Part shown: positions 27,601-37,440 of the stretch, piece by piece
How the letters are laid out: each line of letters opens with the position of its first letter
Position numbering within the stretch: the stretch's first letter is position 1
Assembly (NCBI GenBank): GCA_031272025.1
Contig: JAISUP010000035.1
Location: forward strand, 1-49,749
DNA: 49,749 nt
Origin: Bacteroidales bacterium
GTDB lineage: Bacteria > Bacteroidota > Bacteroidia > Bacteroidales > WCHB1-69
Direction of reading: 5' to 3'
Translations under genes and position numbers: made by a program
Notes under the pieces: model-generated
What the model was told of the DNA's origin: nothing
The model's database searches: none
The model's input: the letters and a program-made list of their open reading frames with translations, nothing else

Positions 27601-30600
27601 CGGGATGATCACCTGATCGCACCGCGCGATTTCGTTCTTGTTTTGCACTCACGAGCGAATCGAGCACTATTTCCATCCGGTTGGTTTGTGGCCATATCAT
27701 CGCCGAATCTTTTCCCACGCCCCACGGGGTAATTTCTACGGGAATCTCGTATTCGTAATAATTATTGGTAAAATCACTACCCAACCGTAAAAAGACGGTT
27801 AAATCGCCTTGTCTCAAATCGCCGGACTTCTCAACATCTTCGGCATGAATAAACATCTTTATTCTTTTGTATTGTCGGAAATCGAAAGAGGTACTTTTGT
27901 AAATAGCCTTTGCATCTCCATCACCAAGGTTATTGACTTTCATCGACAATGCTTGTTCGTTGATTTGGTATATCGTGGTACCGTAGCCTTGTTCGCGTTC
28001 TATGCCCGGCGGTATCACGTAAGGAATTGGGGTACGATTTCCATTCTCTTCATAACTTACCGATGCTACCGTAAAAGAGGATTCGCCGTCGTCTTGTCCG
28101 GGTAAATAGTCCCCATGTTCGCGCAAACTGAGCGAATAGGTTCGCCAATCACTCTTTACTAACTCAAAAGTCGCCAACCGGCAAATAATGGGGGCATCAA
28201 AATCACGCATGAACAGACGCATGAACCGAATAGAATTAAAACCCGAGATATTTCCCACTACTTTATCCGGACTTTTAATGGGTACCCGAAACTGATACCA
28301 TTTTGTTCGGGGACGACTTCCGTTGGCTAACGGCTCTGACACTGCCTCATATTCGTCTACAATATAATTTTGCCCCACGACCATCTTGTCGGGAGACAAT
28401 GTTATCTCGTATTGATAGTATTTCTCTTCCTCTTCCAAGGTATTGTTCGAGTTCAGGTCTTCTACATTAGGATTAGAGTTGGCAATAGTAGGATAGCTCT
28501 CGCTATAGGGGTAATTGAGCGTAGAATTGCCTTGCGAATTGTTATATTTTTTATAACGGTCGTTAATTTTAATGTCTGCGTTATCGTAATCTGTTCCTCT
28601 GAAATAATGATAGTTATCATTTGATGGGTCGTTGTAGGCATCACGGTATGCTTGAGAATTAGGTCCAAATTCTGTTTCAATAAGTTTGAGATAACTATCG
28701 TCAAAATGTTCCCGTTCTTTCTCGTCCCATAACCCGTCAAATCCAACGTCTTGATATTGATAATTTTGCGAAGAAAAGGCATTGGTTACCATTTGTGTTT
28801 TTGGTACCCGTCCCCACACGGTATACTCTACCTTTTCAGGGTCGTCGCTACCGTCTTCGGGCAAGCCACTCTCGAAGAATTTTACCCCATCGCGCAACAC
28901 ATCTTCCGAGATGTCTCCCAAATTCAAGTACAATTTGCCTCCATGATGGGAAGAATTATTGATAAAAGGATCCATCATCCAAAATTCAATATACTCGTAA
29001 TTTGCAGATTCAAAGTCAGTATATTCCATTTTTCGCATGATACCGCCCCAACGCGACACGGGGTTTTTAAGTAAGCCCGAAGCATCGATCCCTGAAGAAT
29101 AGGTACTTGGGGAAACATCATAATTAAAAGGTCCTTTTTCGGTGGGATAGAAGGCAAGATTGAGTACGCGCATCGGGATAGAAAGCCCTTGTTCTTGTTC
29201 GCGGTAAGGGAATAATTCTGATTCGTAGACGGGACGGGTATAAGGATCCGACATGTCGTCTTTGGTGATATTGTTAGGGGTTGCCGTACTCCCATCGTAA
29301 AAAATCTGGTCAATGATATACCACGCGAAGAGGGCACGATTGAAGCCGTAAGCCAATTGTTTGCGCACAGGATCGGTCTTCAATACCGAAACCCCTTCAG
29401 GGAAAAGGTCTCGTTGTCCCTGAGGCGTAGATGCCAACGACCAATAAGTAAATGAGGTTAGGTCGAGCGTGGACTTTGAAGCCTCAAAGTCATCGATATA
29501 ACTGTTTCCTTCTTTTCCAATAGACCGCGAGTGCCCGGGTATAAAATGGGCAAACTCACCATCTATCTGAAAATTAGACTCCGTGGTCGTGCTGTGAAAA
29601 GGAAGCCAGTCTACCAATTTGGTAACAAATGGGACTTTGGTTTTATAGGCAAAGTTCATGCCCCATATCGTATTGTTAATGGGTTCTTCGCCAAAGTTTA
29701 CCTTAGGAGTAATGGGACGCTCGCTCAGGTTAAGAACCGTTGCCCCAATCGTGAAATTAGGATTAAAAACATAGTCAAAATTTACACCAAACATACGTCT
29801 TTTGGTAATGCCATAGGTAGACCGGTTTTCCACGGAAATGGTAATAGGGGTACCCGAATTAAGGATACCTTCATTGACAATAGAAACCGTACCCATGCTA
29901 TAATTAACGGTAAAATCTACGTTTTCGGTAAGCGGTATCCCGCCGGCAGAAACCTTTACAGACCCTTCCGTCACGTTCATCGCGTTAAGATAGTATTCCG
30001 AACCGTAAGATGACTTGTAGGTACCCTCGATATAGAATTTGTTTTTGGCGGTATATTGTTGGGCTACGGTTTTGGGACATGAATAAAGCGAATCGTAGGC
30101 ATACCGGTCGGCAGAGGCTTGGTCGAGCACCGCGCGTAAATCTTTCCCAAAAGGTTCTACAAAGGGCATGTAGACCCGCCCGTTGGTAGCGTTGATGGTA
30201 CCACCGGTTGTCGCTGCATTATCAATAAAATCGAAAACCCCATCAGGGTAAGGGTCTTGTTGTTGGTTAAGTTTGTCCATGCCCAATAGTTTGATAAGCG
30301 CGACCCCTTTTTTAGTCCCGGTATTGAAAAAGCCGTTGGAAATGCCCTCATCGTCTCCCGTGTAAAGTATGTTGAGGCGAAAGTTTTCCGAAGATACCTG
30401 ATAGGCTTGCAAAGAATACACGTTTTTCATCATCAACTTCCACAAAGTACTACGGGTATTGAGTGAAGAACTCTTAAGTAATTTTACCCGAATACAGTTA
30501 GGTGCAGTTACTTCATTTGAAAATTCACCCACTTGATATACCCTGTCGTCTCCGACAACTTGAAATTGAAATGCTACGGCAAGTACTTGATCGGCGGTTA

Positions 30601-32059
30601 GCGCGCTATTGAGTGATATGAAACCCAATTTGGAGTTAAAGGTATATTCATTGGTAGAAAGCAACCGGGCATTTTCTACTTTCTCGTAATCCGTTCCTGA
30701 GGTTAGCCCTATCGCCCGCAAATTATTACTTACTGTGTTAAGATTACGGATTTTAGATGAATCTACGACCAACACGAGCGAATTGGCACTATTGTCGGGA
30801 TAATTCGCGGCAGCAGGCGCGGGCTGAAACCCCTTAAATTGAGGTTTGGCTTCCCCCAAATCAGTAAAGGCAATGATATTACGGTTCTCTTGCGTGGCAG
30901 ACCCGATAGTCGTGCGCCATACCTCTATCTTACTGATAATAATGGGAGAATTTACCAATGGTAACGTACTTAAATAGTCATTATAATGCTCGTAGAAAAA
31001 TTGACTTAAGAAAAAATGCCGGTTTTCTTCGTACTCGTCTGCCCGAAAATTAAAGTCTGTGCTTTGCGCGCCGCCCGATACGGTAATGGTTTTGGTCTCC
31101 GAATTTTGTTCCGACCCTACCGCCGTAACCATCAATTTTCCAAATTGTAATTGCGCTTTTACCCCAAAAAGTGTTTGGCTCCCCGTGATAAGCGTGCTAT
31201 TGAGAGGCATCGTAACATCCCCAAACTCAAGTAATTTTATAATTTCATCTTCCTTACCCGTGTAAGCAAGTTTCATCTTGTTGTCAAATTCAAAATCAGA
31301 TTCGGTATTATAGTTAAGATTATATTCTATTTTATCTCCAATTTTAGCGAGTAAGTTAACTTGAATATTTTCGTCAAAGTCGAAACGGGTTTGTCGGCGT
31401 TGTTTCACGGGCAAATTATAGTTTTGCGTGCTGGTATGGGCTACTCCGAATTTAATTTCGGCATTTCCTGAGGGACGGATGTCAATGGTATTGCCCCCGA
31501 AGATAGTTTCAAAAACATCGCTGGGGATACGAAGTTGGGGAATAATGCCGCCGCCCGTGCGATTGGGACCCCCCGCGTAAGAGGCTCCTTTATTTCTCCA
31601 ATAGTTGTTAATGGATTGACGTAAGTCATAATCAATATATTCATTGATGTCCATGTATGCTCCCGGTCCGTATGGCACCTCGCCCGTGGTATTTTGAAAT
31701 TTATAGGTATTGGTTTCAGGGTCATAGACAATTTTCGTGCCTGTACCGGGTGGATTTTTGAGGGTGAAAGGACTTTGGTTTCGGGATTCGTCTAACGGGT
31801 TTGTCGTTGGGGGAGGCACCGCGACGCGAGGAGGTGCTGAATCCGGTGGATTATTTCCTTCATATTGCTCGCGAATAGTAGCAGCCGCCCGTGTCGTTTC
31901 CCCGACCGCCATATCCTCTTTAACCGCTTGCCTCTCCATACCTTTACGCGCAAAAATAGAATCCCCGTTCACAGGAATTGCCCATAACGCCGTGTAGCAT
32001 AAGACAGTAACAATAATTGATACGATATATTTCAATTTTTTATGCTGGCAAAAAATCAC
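24611..32059 (-). CDS. sprA: T9SS outer-membrane translocon SprA/Sov
   Basis: The giant outer-membrane beta-barrel that forms the export pore of the type IX secretion system. At 2482 residues it matches the size of F. johnsoniae SprA and P. gingivalis Sov. Residues 1-30 are a signal (KLKYIVSIIVTVLCYTALWA). Two copies of the SprA N-terminal-type region are visible, e.g. the FETIFGGNTIDIRPSGNAEI stretch with DRVYQVGEFS later. The rest consists of alternating amphipathic strands and ends in GFSVRLMLAQ. A Lys/Asp/Glu-rich low-complexity insert lies at about 1936-2000. The start codon is GTG at 32059, since no ATG precedes the mature part; a TTG eight codons later is an alternative. No clear -7 box is visible in the 167-nt upstream gap. 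Confidence 0.95.
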   Translation of the reverse strand: MIFCQHKKLKYIVSIIVTVLCYTALWAIPVNGDSIFARKGMERQAVKEDMAVGETTRAAATIREQYEGNNPPDSAPPRVAVPPPTTNPLDESRNQSPFTLKNPPGTGTKIVYDPETNTYKFQNTTGEVPYGPGAYMDINEYIDYDLRQSINNYWRNKGASYAGGPNRTGGGIIPQLRIPSDVFETIFGGNTIDIRPSGNAEIKFGVAHTSTQNYNLPVKQRRQTRFDFDENIQVNLLAKIGDKIEYNLNYNTESDFEFDNKMKLAYTGKEDEIIKLLEFGDVTMPLNSTLITGSQTLFGVKAQLQFGKLMVTAVGSEQNSETKTITVSGGAQSTDFNFRADEYEENRHFFLSQFFYEHYNDYLSTLPLVNSPIIISKIEVWRTTIGSATQENRNIIAFTDLGEAKPQFKGFQPAPAAANYPDNSANSLVLVVDSSKIRNLNTVSNNLRAIGLTSGTDYEKVENARLLSTNEYTFNSKLGFISLNSALTADQVLAVAFQFQVVGDDRVYQVGEFSNEVTAPNCIRVKLLKSSSLNTRSTLWKLMMKNVYSLQAYQVSSENFRLNILYTGDDEGISNGFFNTGTKKGVALIKLLGMDKLNQQQDPYPDGVFDFIDNAATTGGTINATNGRVYMPFVEPFGKDLRAVLDQASADRYAYDSLYSCPKTVAQQYTAKNKFYIEGTYKSSYGSEYYLNAMNVTEGSVKVSAGGIPLTENVDFTVNYSMGTVSIVNEGILNSGTPITISVENRSTYGITKRRMFGVNFDYVFNPNFTIGATVLNLSERPITPKVNFGEEPINNTIWGMNFAYKTKVPFVTKLVDWLPFHSTTTESNFQIDGEFAHFIPGHSRSIGKEGNSYIDDFEASKSTLDLTSFTYWSLASTPQGQRDLFPEGVSVLKTDPVRKQLAYGFNRALFAWYIIDQIFYDGSTATPNNITKDDMSDPYTRPVYESELFPYREQEQGLSIPMRVLNLAFYPTEKGPFNYDVSPSTYSSGIDASGLLKNPVSRWGGIMRKMEYTDFESANYEYIEFWMMDPFINNSSHHGGKLYLNLGDISEDVLRDGVKFFESGLPEDGSDDPEKVEYTVWGRVPKTQMVTNAFSSQNYQYQDVGFDGLWDEKEREHFDDSYLKLIETEFGPNSQAYRDAYNDPSNDNYHYFRGTDYDNADIKINDRYKKYNNSQGNSTLNYPYSESYPTIANSNPNVEDLNSNNTLEEEEKYYQYEITLSPDKMVVGQNYIVDEYEAVSEPLANGSRPRTKWYQFRVPIKSPDKVVGNISGFNSIRFMRLFMRDFDAPIICRLATFELVKSDWRTYSLSLREHGDYLPGQDDGESSFTVASVSYEENGNRTPIPYVIPPGIEREQGYGTTIYQINEQALSMKVNNLGDGDAKAIYKSTSFDFRQYKRIKMFIHAEDVEKSGDLRQGDLTVFLRLGSDFTNNYYEYEIPVEITPWGVGKDSAMIWPQTNRMEIVLDSLVSAKQERNRAVRSGDHPGNMEPYYTYDEKGNRVTIMGMPNLADVTTIMIGVRNPKKQHLNDGDDMLPKSAEIWVNELRLTGFNDKTGFAALARARLNLADLGDLTLSGSYSSPGFGSLEQSVNDRQQETLYTIDVATNIDGGKILFPEKWNIKIPIHYDYSINMSMPEYNPLNPDVKLLADLREYSGHERDSIRHITTVMTQRQNINLMNVRKERSFDGPIKIRPWDVENLDFSYSYAETKSRDIEVEFDNKYRHEGQLGYTFNNNPKNYRPLGRVKGLKSKWLQLFRDFNFYLLPKSLTIRTGVIRELNEFKLRPKSQGNIIIDTSYVKSFDWSRDYTLMWDLTQALRFEYRAQAQARIDEPQGLIDTRAKKDSIWRSFGQGGRTNLFNQQINASYQIPINKIPIFNWITANVRYTGTYTYTASPLSLSYLGSTIQNGNTIQGNGNINLQTLYNNVPYLKKVNNGLIAKQKAEWEARKKKEKEKAKKEAANKNANPDNLDKDKDKDTDKDKKKKKTGKENVDEDGNKKEEEFKVNIGEYILDGTLRLLMSVRNASINYSESNGNILPGYMNPSNLLGLSFTHKGAPGFLYVFGGQPLGNPSRFVDNFIAFRQNAAEQGWLTDSMSTSYSQIDHNQNISFRATVEPFKDFRIEVTATRMKNTRYSDVYQIALDDDGRKIASGYTAKTGGTFSMTYFALGTFFGNADKQFAEFRALREQMAKRVSNANTGNGRDPNALDPETGYPDGYSAVQQEVLVAAFLASYGGKNPDKVNVKSPFPLIPLPNWRLNYNGFTRLKGMNKYFQNLSLLHAYTSNYNVGSYTTNINYKTDGAGNSINKDALGNFLPAQDIAQLSISQQFAPLVGFDLTLANSLLLKVEYKKRRDVSLSFANTQITETGSDELVLTAGYRFKDLKIGFIFSGMKREVVSDLNLTAGFGLKDNITTLRKVVENQKDISAGTRSYTINVSADYQISSTVGLRFYYDQIINQPHLKSANQYNNTNLECGFSVRLMLAQ
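26116..26153 (-). repeat. Hexanucleotide repeat coding for Lys-Asp runs in SprA
   Basis: About six imperfect copies of a TTTATC/CTTATC unit on the + strand encode alternating Lys-Asp in the SprA low-complexity insert. Units are similar enough for slippage in whole-codon steps, which would change linker length without a frameshift. Confidence 0.65.
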
Positions 32060-32226
32060 GTTTTTAATATAAAATAAATAAGAAACAAGAAAAATAACGT
32101 AAGAATATAAATTTTATTGTAAATATTTTTCTTTTATAAAATAAAAAACAACACGGGCTACAACAAGTATATTCATAATTTTACGAGAATCATCGCGCTA
32201 CACGTATCCCATGTAAATGAGTTGTC

Positions 32227-33453
32227 TTAATCGAATCGAATGGCTTGTACCGGACTAATTCTCTTTGAAATATAATAAGCAGGGATAAGAAGTATAGAGA
32301 GACAGGCAACAAAAACGCCCGCGTTGATAAAGATAATATCTAATGGCTGAACTAACGTGGGAATGTAACTCACGTGATAGGTATCGGGGTTGAGTTTGAA
32401 AAAATGAAATTTCTGTTGCAAAAAACAGAGCGCGAGCGCGGCTACATTACCTAAAAAAGCTCCTCGAAACAAAATCCGGGTCGCCATGATCATGAAAATG
32501 GATAAAATATCCCGATTTTTCATGCCTATAGTTTTTAAAATACCAATGTTCGCGGTTTGCTCTAACGCGATGATAAAGAAAATAGAAATCATGGTAATGA
32601 TGCAAACAATCATCGTTATAGCGATCAGCACGACCACGTTAGTATCGAAAAGGTCTATCCATTCAAAAATACCGGGGTAAGTTTCTTTGATAGATTCAGC
32701 CTTCAGTTGATAATCCAAACATTGATTGATGGTTGCACTAACCCGTTCCATATCATTGTAATCATCTATCAATATTTCTATACTTCCTATTTGAGTGCTG
32801 TCCCATTGATTTAATTTGCGCAAATGTCGCAAATCGGCAATAGCAAAACGCTCGTCAAAATCGGGCAAATGGGTTTCAAAAATGCCACAAACCGTAAAAC
32901 TTCGTTGCATGGGAGGGTCTTGCACGAAAAATACGCGCACTTTATCGCCAAGGGTAAGGTTCAATTTTTTTGACAGTTTTGAAGATAGCAACAGGTCGGG
33001 AGAGGGAATGGTGTCGGCAAAAGATAGAGGTACACCTGCTACTATGCTTGGCGAGAAGTGTGTCCACGAAAACGAAGTATCCACCCCTTTGAGCACGACC
33101 CCTTCTACTTGCCGGTCGGCTTTAATAATCCCGGCTTTGGTTGCCGTGTATTGTATTTTTTCGATACCGGGGGTAGTAGCCCATTGGGCAATATTTGCAT
33201 CCTGAAAAGAAAACGGCACCGGTTCGTAAGAATAATTGTTGTCGTAGTGAACCACACGCACATGACCACCCATCGAGATAACCTTTTCTCTAATGGCTTG
33301 TTTGTAACCCGCGGTAACCGCACAAGCAACAATCATCGTGAACAAACCGATAGTTACCCCCGTTACTGCCACACGGGTTACCGGACGTGAAAAATGACCA
33401 TTCTTCTCTCGCGAAAAACCCCGCGCCATGAAGAAAAATAAAGATGACATCAT
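32227..33453 (-). CDS. ABC transporter permease, LolC/LolE-like (FtsX/MacB fold)
   Basis: A four-helix inner-membrane permease with a large periplasmic domain, as in LolC/LolE, which extract lipoproteins for the outer membrane, and in MacB. Helix 1 lies at about residues 24-46 (GVTIGLFTMIVACAVTAGYK). The periplasmic domain (about 50-270) includes the MacB-PCD-type segment VEGVVLKGVDTSFSW. The FtsX domain follows with helices at about 275-300, 325-345 and 375-398 and the motif ALEQTANIGILKTIGMKNRD. The protein ends RISPVQAIRFD, a typical cytoplasmic end. No ATPase or second permease is adjacent. Start at 33453 follows a -7 box. Confidence 0.88.
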   Translation of the reverse strand: MMSSLFFFMARGFSREKNGHFSRPVTRVAVTGVTIGLFTMIVACAVTAGYKQAIREKVISMGGHVRVVHYDNNYSYEPVPFSFQDANIAQWATTPGIEKIQYTATKAGIIKADRQVEGVVLKGVDTSFSWTHFSPSIVAGVPLSFADTIPSPDLLLSSKLSKKLNLTLGDKVRVFFVQDPPMQRSFTVCGIFETHLPDFDERFAIADLRHLRKLNQWDSTQIGSIEILIDDYNDMERVSATINQCLDYQLKAESIKETYPGIFEWIDLFDTNVVVLIAITMIVCIITMISIFFIIALEQTANIGILKTIGMKNRDILSIFMIMATRILFRGAFLGNVAALALCFLQQKFHFFKLNPDTYHVSYIPTLVQPLDIIFINAGVFVACLSILLIPAYYISKRISPVQAIRFD

Positions 33454-33478
33454 AAAAATTTAAACTGTATTTTGCTTG

Positions 33479-33486
33479 CAAAGGTA
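33479..33486 (-). promoter_or_regulatory. -7 box for the LolC/E-like permease
   Basis: The - strand reads TACCTTTGC, 25 nt upstream of the ATG at 33453, and separates this gene from the mnmG operon. Confidence 0.5.
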
Positions 33487-33565
33487 ACGCTTTTTTATCA
33501 CAATAACCCAATTTTTTTGGGTGGTAGGGCTGTCGAATAAAAATTTTCCGAGGAAATGCTATGTC

Positions 33566-35425
33566 TTATGTTAGAAATAACATAAGTATCGCGATGTCGG
33601 CGGGATTGACCCCACTAACACGAGAGGCTTGTCCCAAATTGAGAGGTTTTACACGACTTAATTTTTCGCGGGCTTCCATCGACAGAGAGGTAAACCTGAA
33701 ATAATCTATATCTTTCGGGATTTTGATATGGTCTAACTGTTTCATTTTTTTAGCCATTTCTTCTTCTTTTTCAATATAGTGGGCATATTTTATCGCGATT
33801 TCGGCATTCTCTACTTCTTCATGAGTAGCATCTATAGATTGCAAGAACGGTGCGATATCGGAGGTGTGCTCCCGCAGTTTTTGTAAAGATACGCCCGGAC
33901 GCGAAAGCAAATGCTCGTATTTGATTTTTTGAGATAATTCTGGCGTTCCACATTCTCGCAAATATAAGTTGACCTCTCCCGGTAATGCCGAATGTGTTTT
34001 CAGGTAATTGGTAATGGCATTTTGTCGGGCATATTTATCTTCCAAGCGTTGCATTTGTTGGTCAGGTACTAAGCCTACGCGGTGCCCTATGGGTGTAAGT
34101 CTTTGGTCTGCATTGTCTTGTCGCAAAAGAATACGGTATTCTGCGCGCGAGGTAAACATCCGGTAAGGGTCTTGCACGCCTTTGTTAACAAGGTCATCGA
34201 TGAGCACGCCGATGTAAGCCTTGTCGCGTTCTAATACTACAGGAGCGAGATCGTGTTGGGCACGGTGAGCGTTAATGCCTGCAATAAGTCCTTGACATGC
34301 AGCCTCTTCGTAGCCTGTGGTGCCATTGACTTGCCCCGCGAGATAAAGATTTTTCACGGCTTTTGATTCCAGACTAAAATGTAGTTGTCGAGGATCGAAG
34401 AAGTCGTATTCTATGGCATAACCCGGTCGCCATATTCGGGCATTTTCTAAGCCCGGGATGTGATGCAAGGCTTCTACTTGTATATTTTCCGGCAAAGAAG
34501 ACGAGAAGCCGTTAAGATAATATTCGCGGGTATGTTTTCCTTCCGGTTCTAAAAACAATTGATGCCTGTCGCGGTCAGCAAAACGCTCTATTTTGTCTTC
34601 TATAGATGGGCAATAACGGGGTCCCACTCCTTGTATACGTCCCTGAAACATGGGGGAATATGGAAAACCTGCACGGAGGATGTCGTGCACCCGCGGGTTG
34701 GTGTAGGTAATCCAACAACTCTGTTGCTCGCGGAGTGGGGACATAGCCGAAAATGAAAATTTTCCCGGAGTTTTATCGCCTTCCTGTTCTTCCATTTTAG
34801 AAAAGTCCACGCTACGACCGTCTATCCTGACCGGGGTTCCGGTTTTGAGTTTTTGTACGGTAATTCCCTCAGCCGCGAGTTGCTCAGACAAGCCGTGTGC
34901 AGCCTTCTCTCCCGCGCGTCCGCCATCAAAGTTCACCTCGCCAATATGTATTCTCCCGTTTAGGAACGTGCCCGTGGTGAGAATGACCGCCCGTGCTTCG
35001 ATAGTTTGTCCTTGTTGGGTGCGCACCCCTGTTACTTGTCCTCGCGTAATACAAAGTTGACTTACCGTATCTTGTCGCAAATCAAGAAGAGGCTGTTCTT
35101 CTAATAAGTGTTTCCAAAAAAAGGAGAAAGCCGTTTTGTCGCATTGAGCACGTGGACTCCACATGGCAGCCCCTTTCGACCGATTGAGCATCCGAAACTG
35201 TATCATAGTATGGTCGGTAACAATGCCACTCATGCCGCCCATGGCATCGATTTCTCTCACGATTTGTCCTTTGGCAATCCCTCCTATCGCGGGGTTACAC
35301 GACATGCGTGCAATCATATCTAAATTCATGGTAATCAGTAAAGTGCGAGACCCTAAACGGGCAGCGGCTACTGCTGCCTCACAACCCGCGTGCCCGGCTC
35401 CTATTACAACAATGTCGTATTTCAT
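33566..35425 (-). CDS. mnmG: tRNA uridine-34 carboxymethylaminomethyl-modifying enzyme MnmG
   Basis: FAD-dependent subunit of the MnmE-MnmG complex that installs the carboxymethylaminomethyl (or aminomethyl) group at U34 of tRNAs. The N-terminus has the dinucleotide-binding motif [20 protein letters not shown] and the family signature [20 protein letters not shown]. The second signature [16 protein letters not shown] and the C-terminal helical domain ending near [20 protein letters not shown] are intact. 619 residues is the usual length. It is 33 nt downstream of the PLD-family gene with no visible -7 box, so it is probably the last gene of that operon. Confidence 0.97.
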   Translation of the reverse strand: MKYDIVVIGAGHAGCEAAVAAARLGSRTLLITMNLDMIARMSCNPAIGGIAKGQIVREIDAMGGMSGIVTDHTMIQFRMLNRSKGAAMWSPRAQCDKTAFSFFWKHLLEEQPLLDLRQDTVSQLCITRGQVTGVRTQQGQTIEARAVILTTGTFLNGRIHIGEVNFDGGRAGEKAAHGLSEQLAAEGITVQKLKTGTPVRIDGRSVDFSKMEEQEGDKTPGKFSFSAMSPLREQQSCWITYTNPRVHDILRAGFPYSPMFQGRIQGVGPRYCPSIEDKIERFADRDRHQLFLEPEGKHTREYYLNGFSSSLPENIQVEALHHIPGLENARIWRPGYAIEYDFFDPRQLHFSLESKAVKNLYLAGQVNGTTGYEEAACQGLIAGINAHRAQHDLAPVVLERDKAYIGVLIDDLVNKGVQDPYRMFTSRAEYRILLRQDNADQRLTPIGHRVGLVPDQQMQRLEDKYARQNAITNYLKTHSALPGEVNLYLRECGTPELSQKIKYEHLLSRPGVSLQKLREHTSDIAPFLQSIDATHEEVENAEIAIKYAHYIEKEEEMAKKMKQLDHIKIPKDIDYFRFTSLSMEAREKLSRVKPLNLGQASRVSGVNPADIAILMLFLT

Positions 35426-35458
35426 TCCTGTATAATGATGTATTTATAAATCGTTATC

Positions 35459-36544
35459 TTATAAAAGTTTTCTTACCGGATAGAGCAACCAACCGATACA
35501 TTTTTGATACAAGGGTCGGTTTTGCCATTTTTTTAAATCAAAAGGTACGCATAAGGATAGTGTATCTTTAAGATAATCAACGATGAGTGAGCAAATATCG
35601 GGGTCTTCTCCCGCGAGGTTGATCTCGTGCATGTAACGAAAACTGCGATAATCGAAATTAGTAGAGCCGATAGAGAAGATTTTTTCATCAACACATAAGA
35701 GTTTCGCATGAATATTTCCTTTGGTAAACATCTGAAAATATATTCCCTTCTTGTAAAAGTTCTTTAAAAAAATGTCTCTGACATAGTCAGCCGCGCGCAC
35801 ATCTGATTTTTCGGGAATCACGATGGTTACTTTCACGCCTCTTTTCACTGCCCGCGATAAACTAGTGAGCAATCGAGAACCTGTTACAAAATAAGGGGAA
35901 ATGAGCATGATGGTTTCTTTTGCCTCACGTATGAGTTGAAGAAAATAGTTTTTTGCTTTCTGATGAATGATAGACGGGGTTTCTCTTATAATACAAAAAC
36001 GGTCAACGTGGATGATTTTATAGTAATTGAGTGGGTTGAATTTTTTGCGATAATGAGAAAAATGGGTAAGGAATATTTTTTTGAAAGCCTGCGCGAGGGC
36101 TTCATTCTCTATTCGCAATATGCTTTCCCGCCATTGTTGCCCGTATTCGGTATAATTTGCCGATCCAATATGCAGTAATTGATGGTCAATAAGGGCTATT
36201 TTGCGGTGCGTGCGCTCGTGATTCTGCCAAAACCACGGGAACAAAAAGACAAGTCTTTTAAAAAAACGAATGTCTACCCCCTTTTGGGCTGTTTGAGAAA
36301 GCATGGGAAAACGGGGGGTACCGAAGGCATCTACCAACAACTTAACTTCTATCCCTTGTTGAGCTTTGCGTGCCAACGCTGTCAACAACGACCTGCCCAC
36401 GGCATCATCGCGCAACCGGAAGGTCTCTATATAAATATAACTCTTCGCGTTTTCAATATCTTGTAACAATCGCGATAGCCAACTTGTAGAAGACGCGTAC
36501 AGAATATAATCAGTTTTTTCATCATTTTTAAATATGGTTTTCAT
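35459..36544 (-). CDS. Phospholipase D-superfamily protein, cardiolipin synthase-like
   Basis: A PLD-superfamily transferase with two HKD motifs, as in bacterial cardiolipin synthases that join two phosphatidylglycerols or related lipids at the inner membrane. Motif 1 is HRKIALIDHQLLHIGSANYT; motif 2 is HAKLLCVDEKIFSIGSTNFD. At 361 residues it lacks the two N-terminal membrane helices of ClsA and is closer to ClsB/ClsC-type soluble enzymes. The ATG at 36544 (MKTIFKNDEKTDY) is preferred to a TTG at 36568. It lies 39 nt downstream of the LytTR gene. Other PLD-family activities (nuclease, lipase) cannot be excluded. Confidence 0.85.
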   Translation of the reverse strand: MKTIFKNDEKTDYILYASSTSWLSRLLQDIENAKSYIYIETFRLRDDAVGRSLLTALARKAQQGIEVKLLVDAFGTPRFPMLSQTAQKGVDIRFFKRLVFLFPWFWQNHERTHRKIALIDHQLLHIGSANYTEYGQQWRESILRIENEALAQAFKKIFLTHFSHYRKKFNPLNYYKIIHVDRFCIIRETPSIIHQKAKNYFLQLIREAKETIMLISPYFVTGSRLLTSLSRAVKRGVKVTIVIPEKSDVRAADYVRDIFLKNFYKKGIYFQMFTKGNIHAKLLCVDEKIFSIGSTNFDYRSFRYMHEINLAGEDPDICSLIVDYLKDTLSLCVPFDLKKWQNRPLYQKCIGWLLYPVRKLL

Positions 36545-36583
36545 CGCTTTTATATTTTTGAAAAACAATGGAGAAATTTTATT

Positions 36584-37438
36584 TTATGTTCCGGCAAAAT
36601 ACTTGATGACCTTATTGGTATAACTTTTAGAGACTTGAATAGAAGGGATCCCTTCGATATCCATTTCTAAAGACATGGATTCTTTATCGTTTTTTAGCAT
36701 TTTAACTTTTTGAAAATTAACTATATATGAACGGTGGCATCTAAAAAACATCGGAGACGTGTATTGTTCTTCCATGTTTTTTAAACTATTGCGTAATAAA
36801 AAGCGATGGGGACTATTCTTATACAAGTAGTGTATTTCCACGTAATTATCTGATGTTTTAATAAAAAGGAGATTAGACATGGCAACAGATAGACGCAGTT
36901 CGCCTTTTTCGTCTCTAAAATGCAACATCTCGTCTTTTTCTACCGGTATCATATTGGCAAAGTTATCTTCTCGCGACATGAGACGTTCCAATTCCTGTTC
37001 GGTTTCGTGTAGGGCAAAATAGAGCCACGATACGCAATAGGGTAATAAGAGCACCAAAGCCGTATAAAAAAAGGTCGCGGCAAATAGTACTATAAAATCT
37101 TTATCTACATGCAAAGCAAAACGCACGATAAACGTGTACGCGGCTGAGATAAACATGATTTCAGCCACTAACCACGAGTAATATTGTAAATAATTTAATG
37201 ACAACCTTTGGTACACGAAATACATGAGTGCGCGGCTTATCGACAATACCGTGATGCCGGAAAAGACAATCACGCATGATAAGAGAAAAAATTCCGTGCG
37301 GCTGTATGCCATCCATGTAGGCGAACTAAACGGACGATAAATATTGATAAATACCAACGAAAATAACGCGGTAAATACCAACATTTGTATAATATTGAGT
37401 TTTTTAAGAATAAAAGGGGGTATCTTTTTGTTTATCAT
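36584..37438 (-). CDS. Membrane-anchored LytTR-family DNA-binding regulator
   Basis: A 284-residue protein with four predicted membrane helices in the N-terminal half (about 14-33, 48-70, 87-110, 116-140) and a C-terminal LytTR DNA-binding domain at about 178-282. The LytTR part shows FIKTSDNYVEIHYLYKN and FFRCHRSYIVNFQKV, the core of the fold. It has no receiver domain, so it is not a standard two-component response regulator; sensing would have to come through the membrane part or a partner. A helical linker (residues 142-165) joins the halves. It starts 2 nt after the stop of the adhesin gene, so it may regulate that gene or surface genes generally (inference). Confidence 0.85.
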   Translation of the reverse strand: MINKKIPPFILKKLNIIQMLVFTALFSLVFINIYRPFSSPTWMAYSRTEFFLLSCVIVFSGITVLSISRALMYFVYQRLSLNYLQYYSWLVAEIMFISAAYTFIVRFALHVDKDFIVLFAATFFYTALVLLLPYCVSWLYFALHETEQELERLMSREDNFANMIPVEKDEMLHFRDEKGELRLSVAMSNLLFIKTSDNYVEIHYLYKNSPHRFLLRNSLKNMEEQYTSPMFFRCHRSYIVNFQKVKMLKNDKESMSLEMDIEGIPSIQVSKSYTNKVIKYFAGT

Positions 37439-37440
37439 GT

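Noticed and set aside
27041-27616. 191-codon open frame opposite sprA
   Set aside because: No family resemblance; it is antisense to a complete, recognisable SprA and follows from its codon composition.
33506-33522. Short hairpin ACCCAA-T5-TTGGGT between mnmG and the permease as a terminator
   Set aside because: Only six base pairs, and no T run follows on the - strand where it would be needed.
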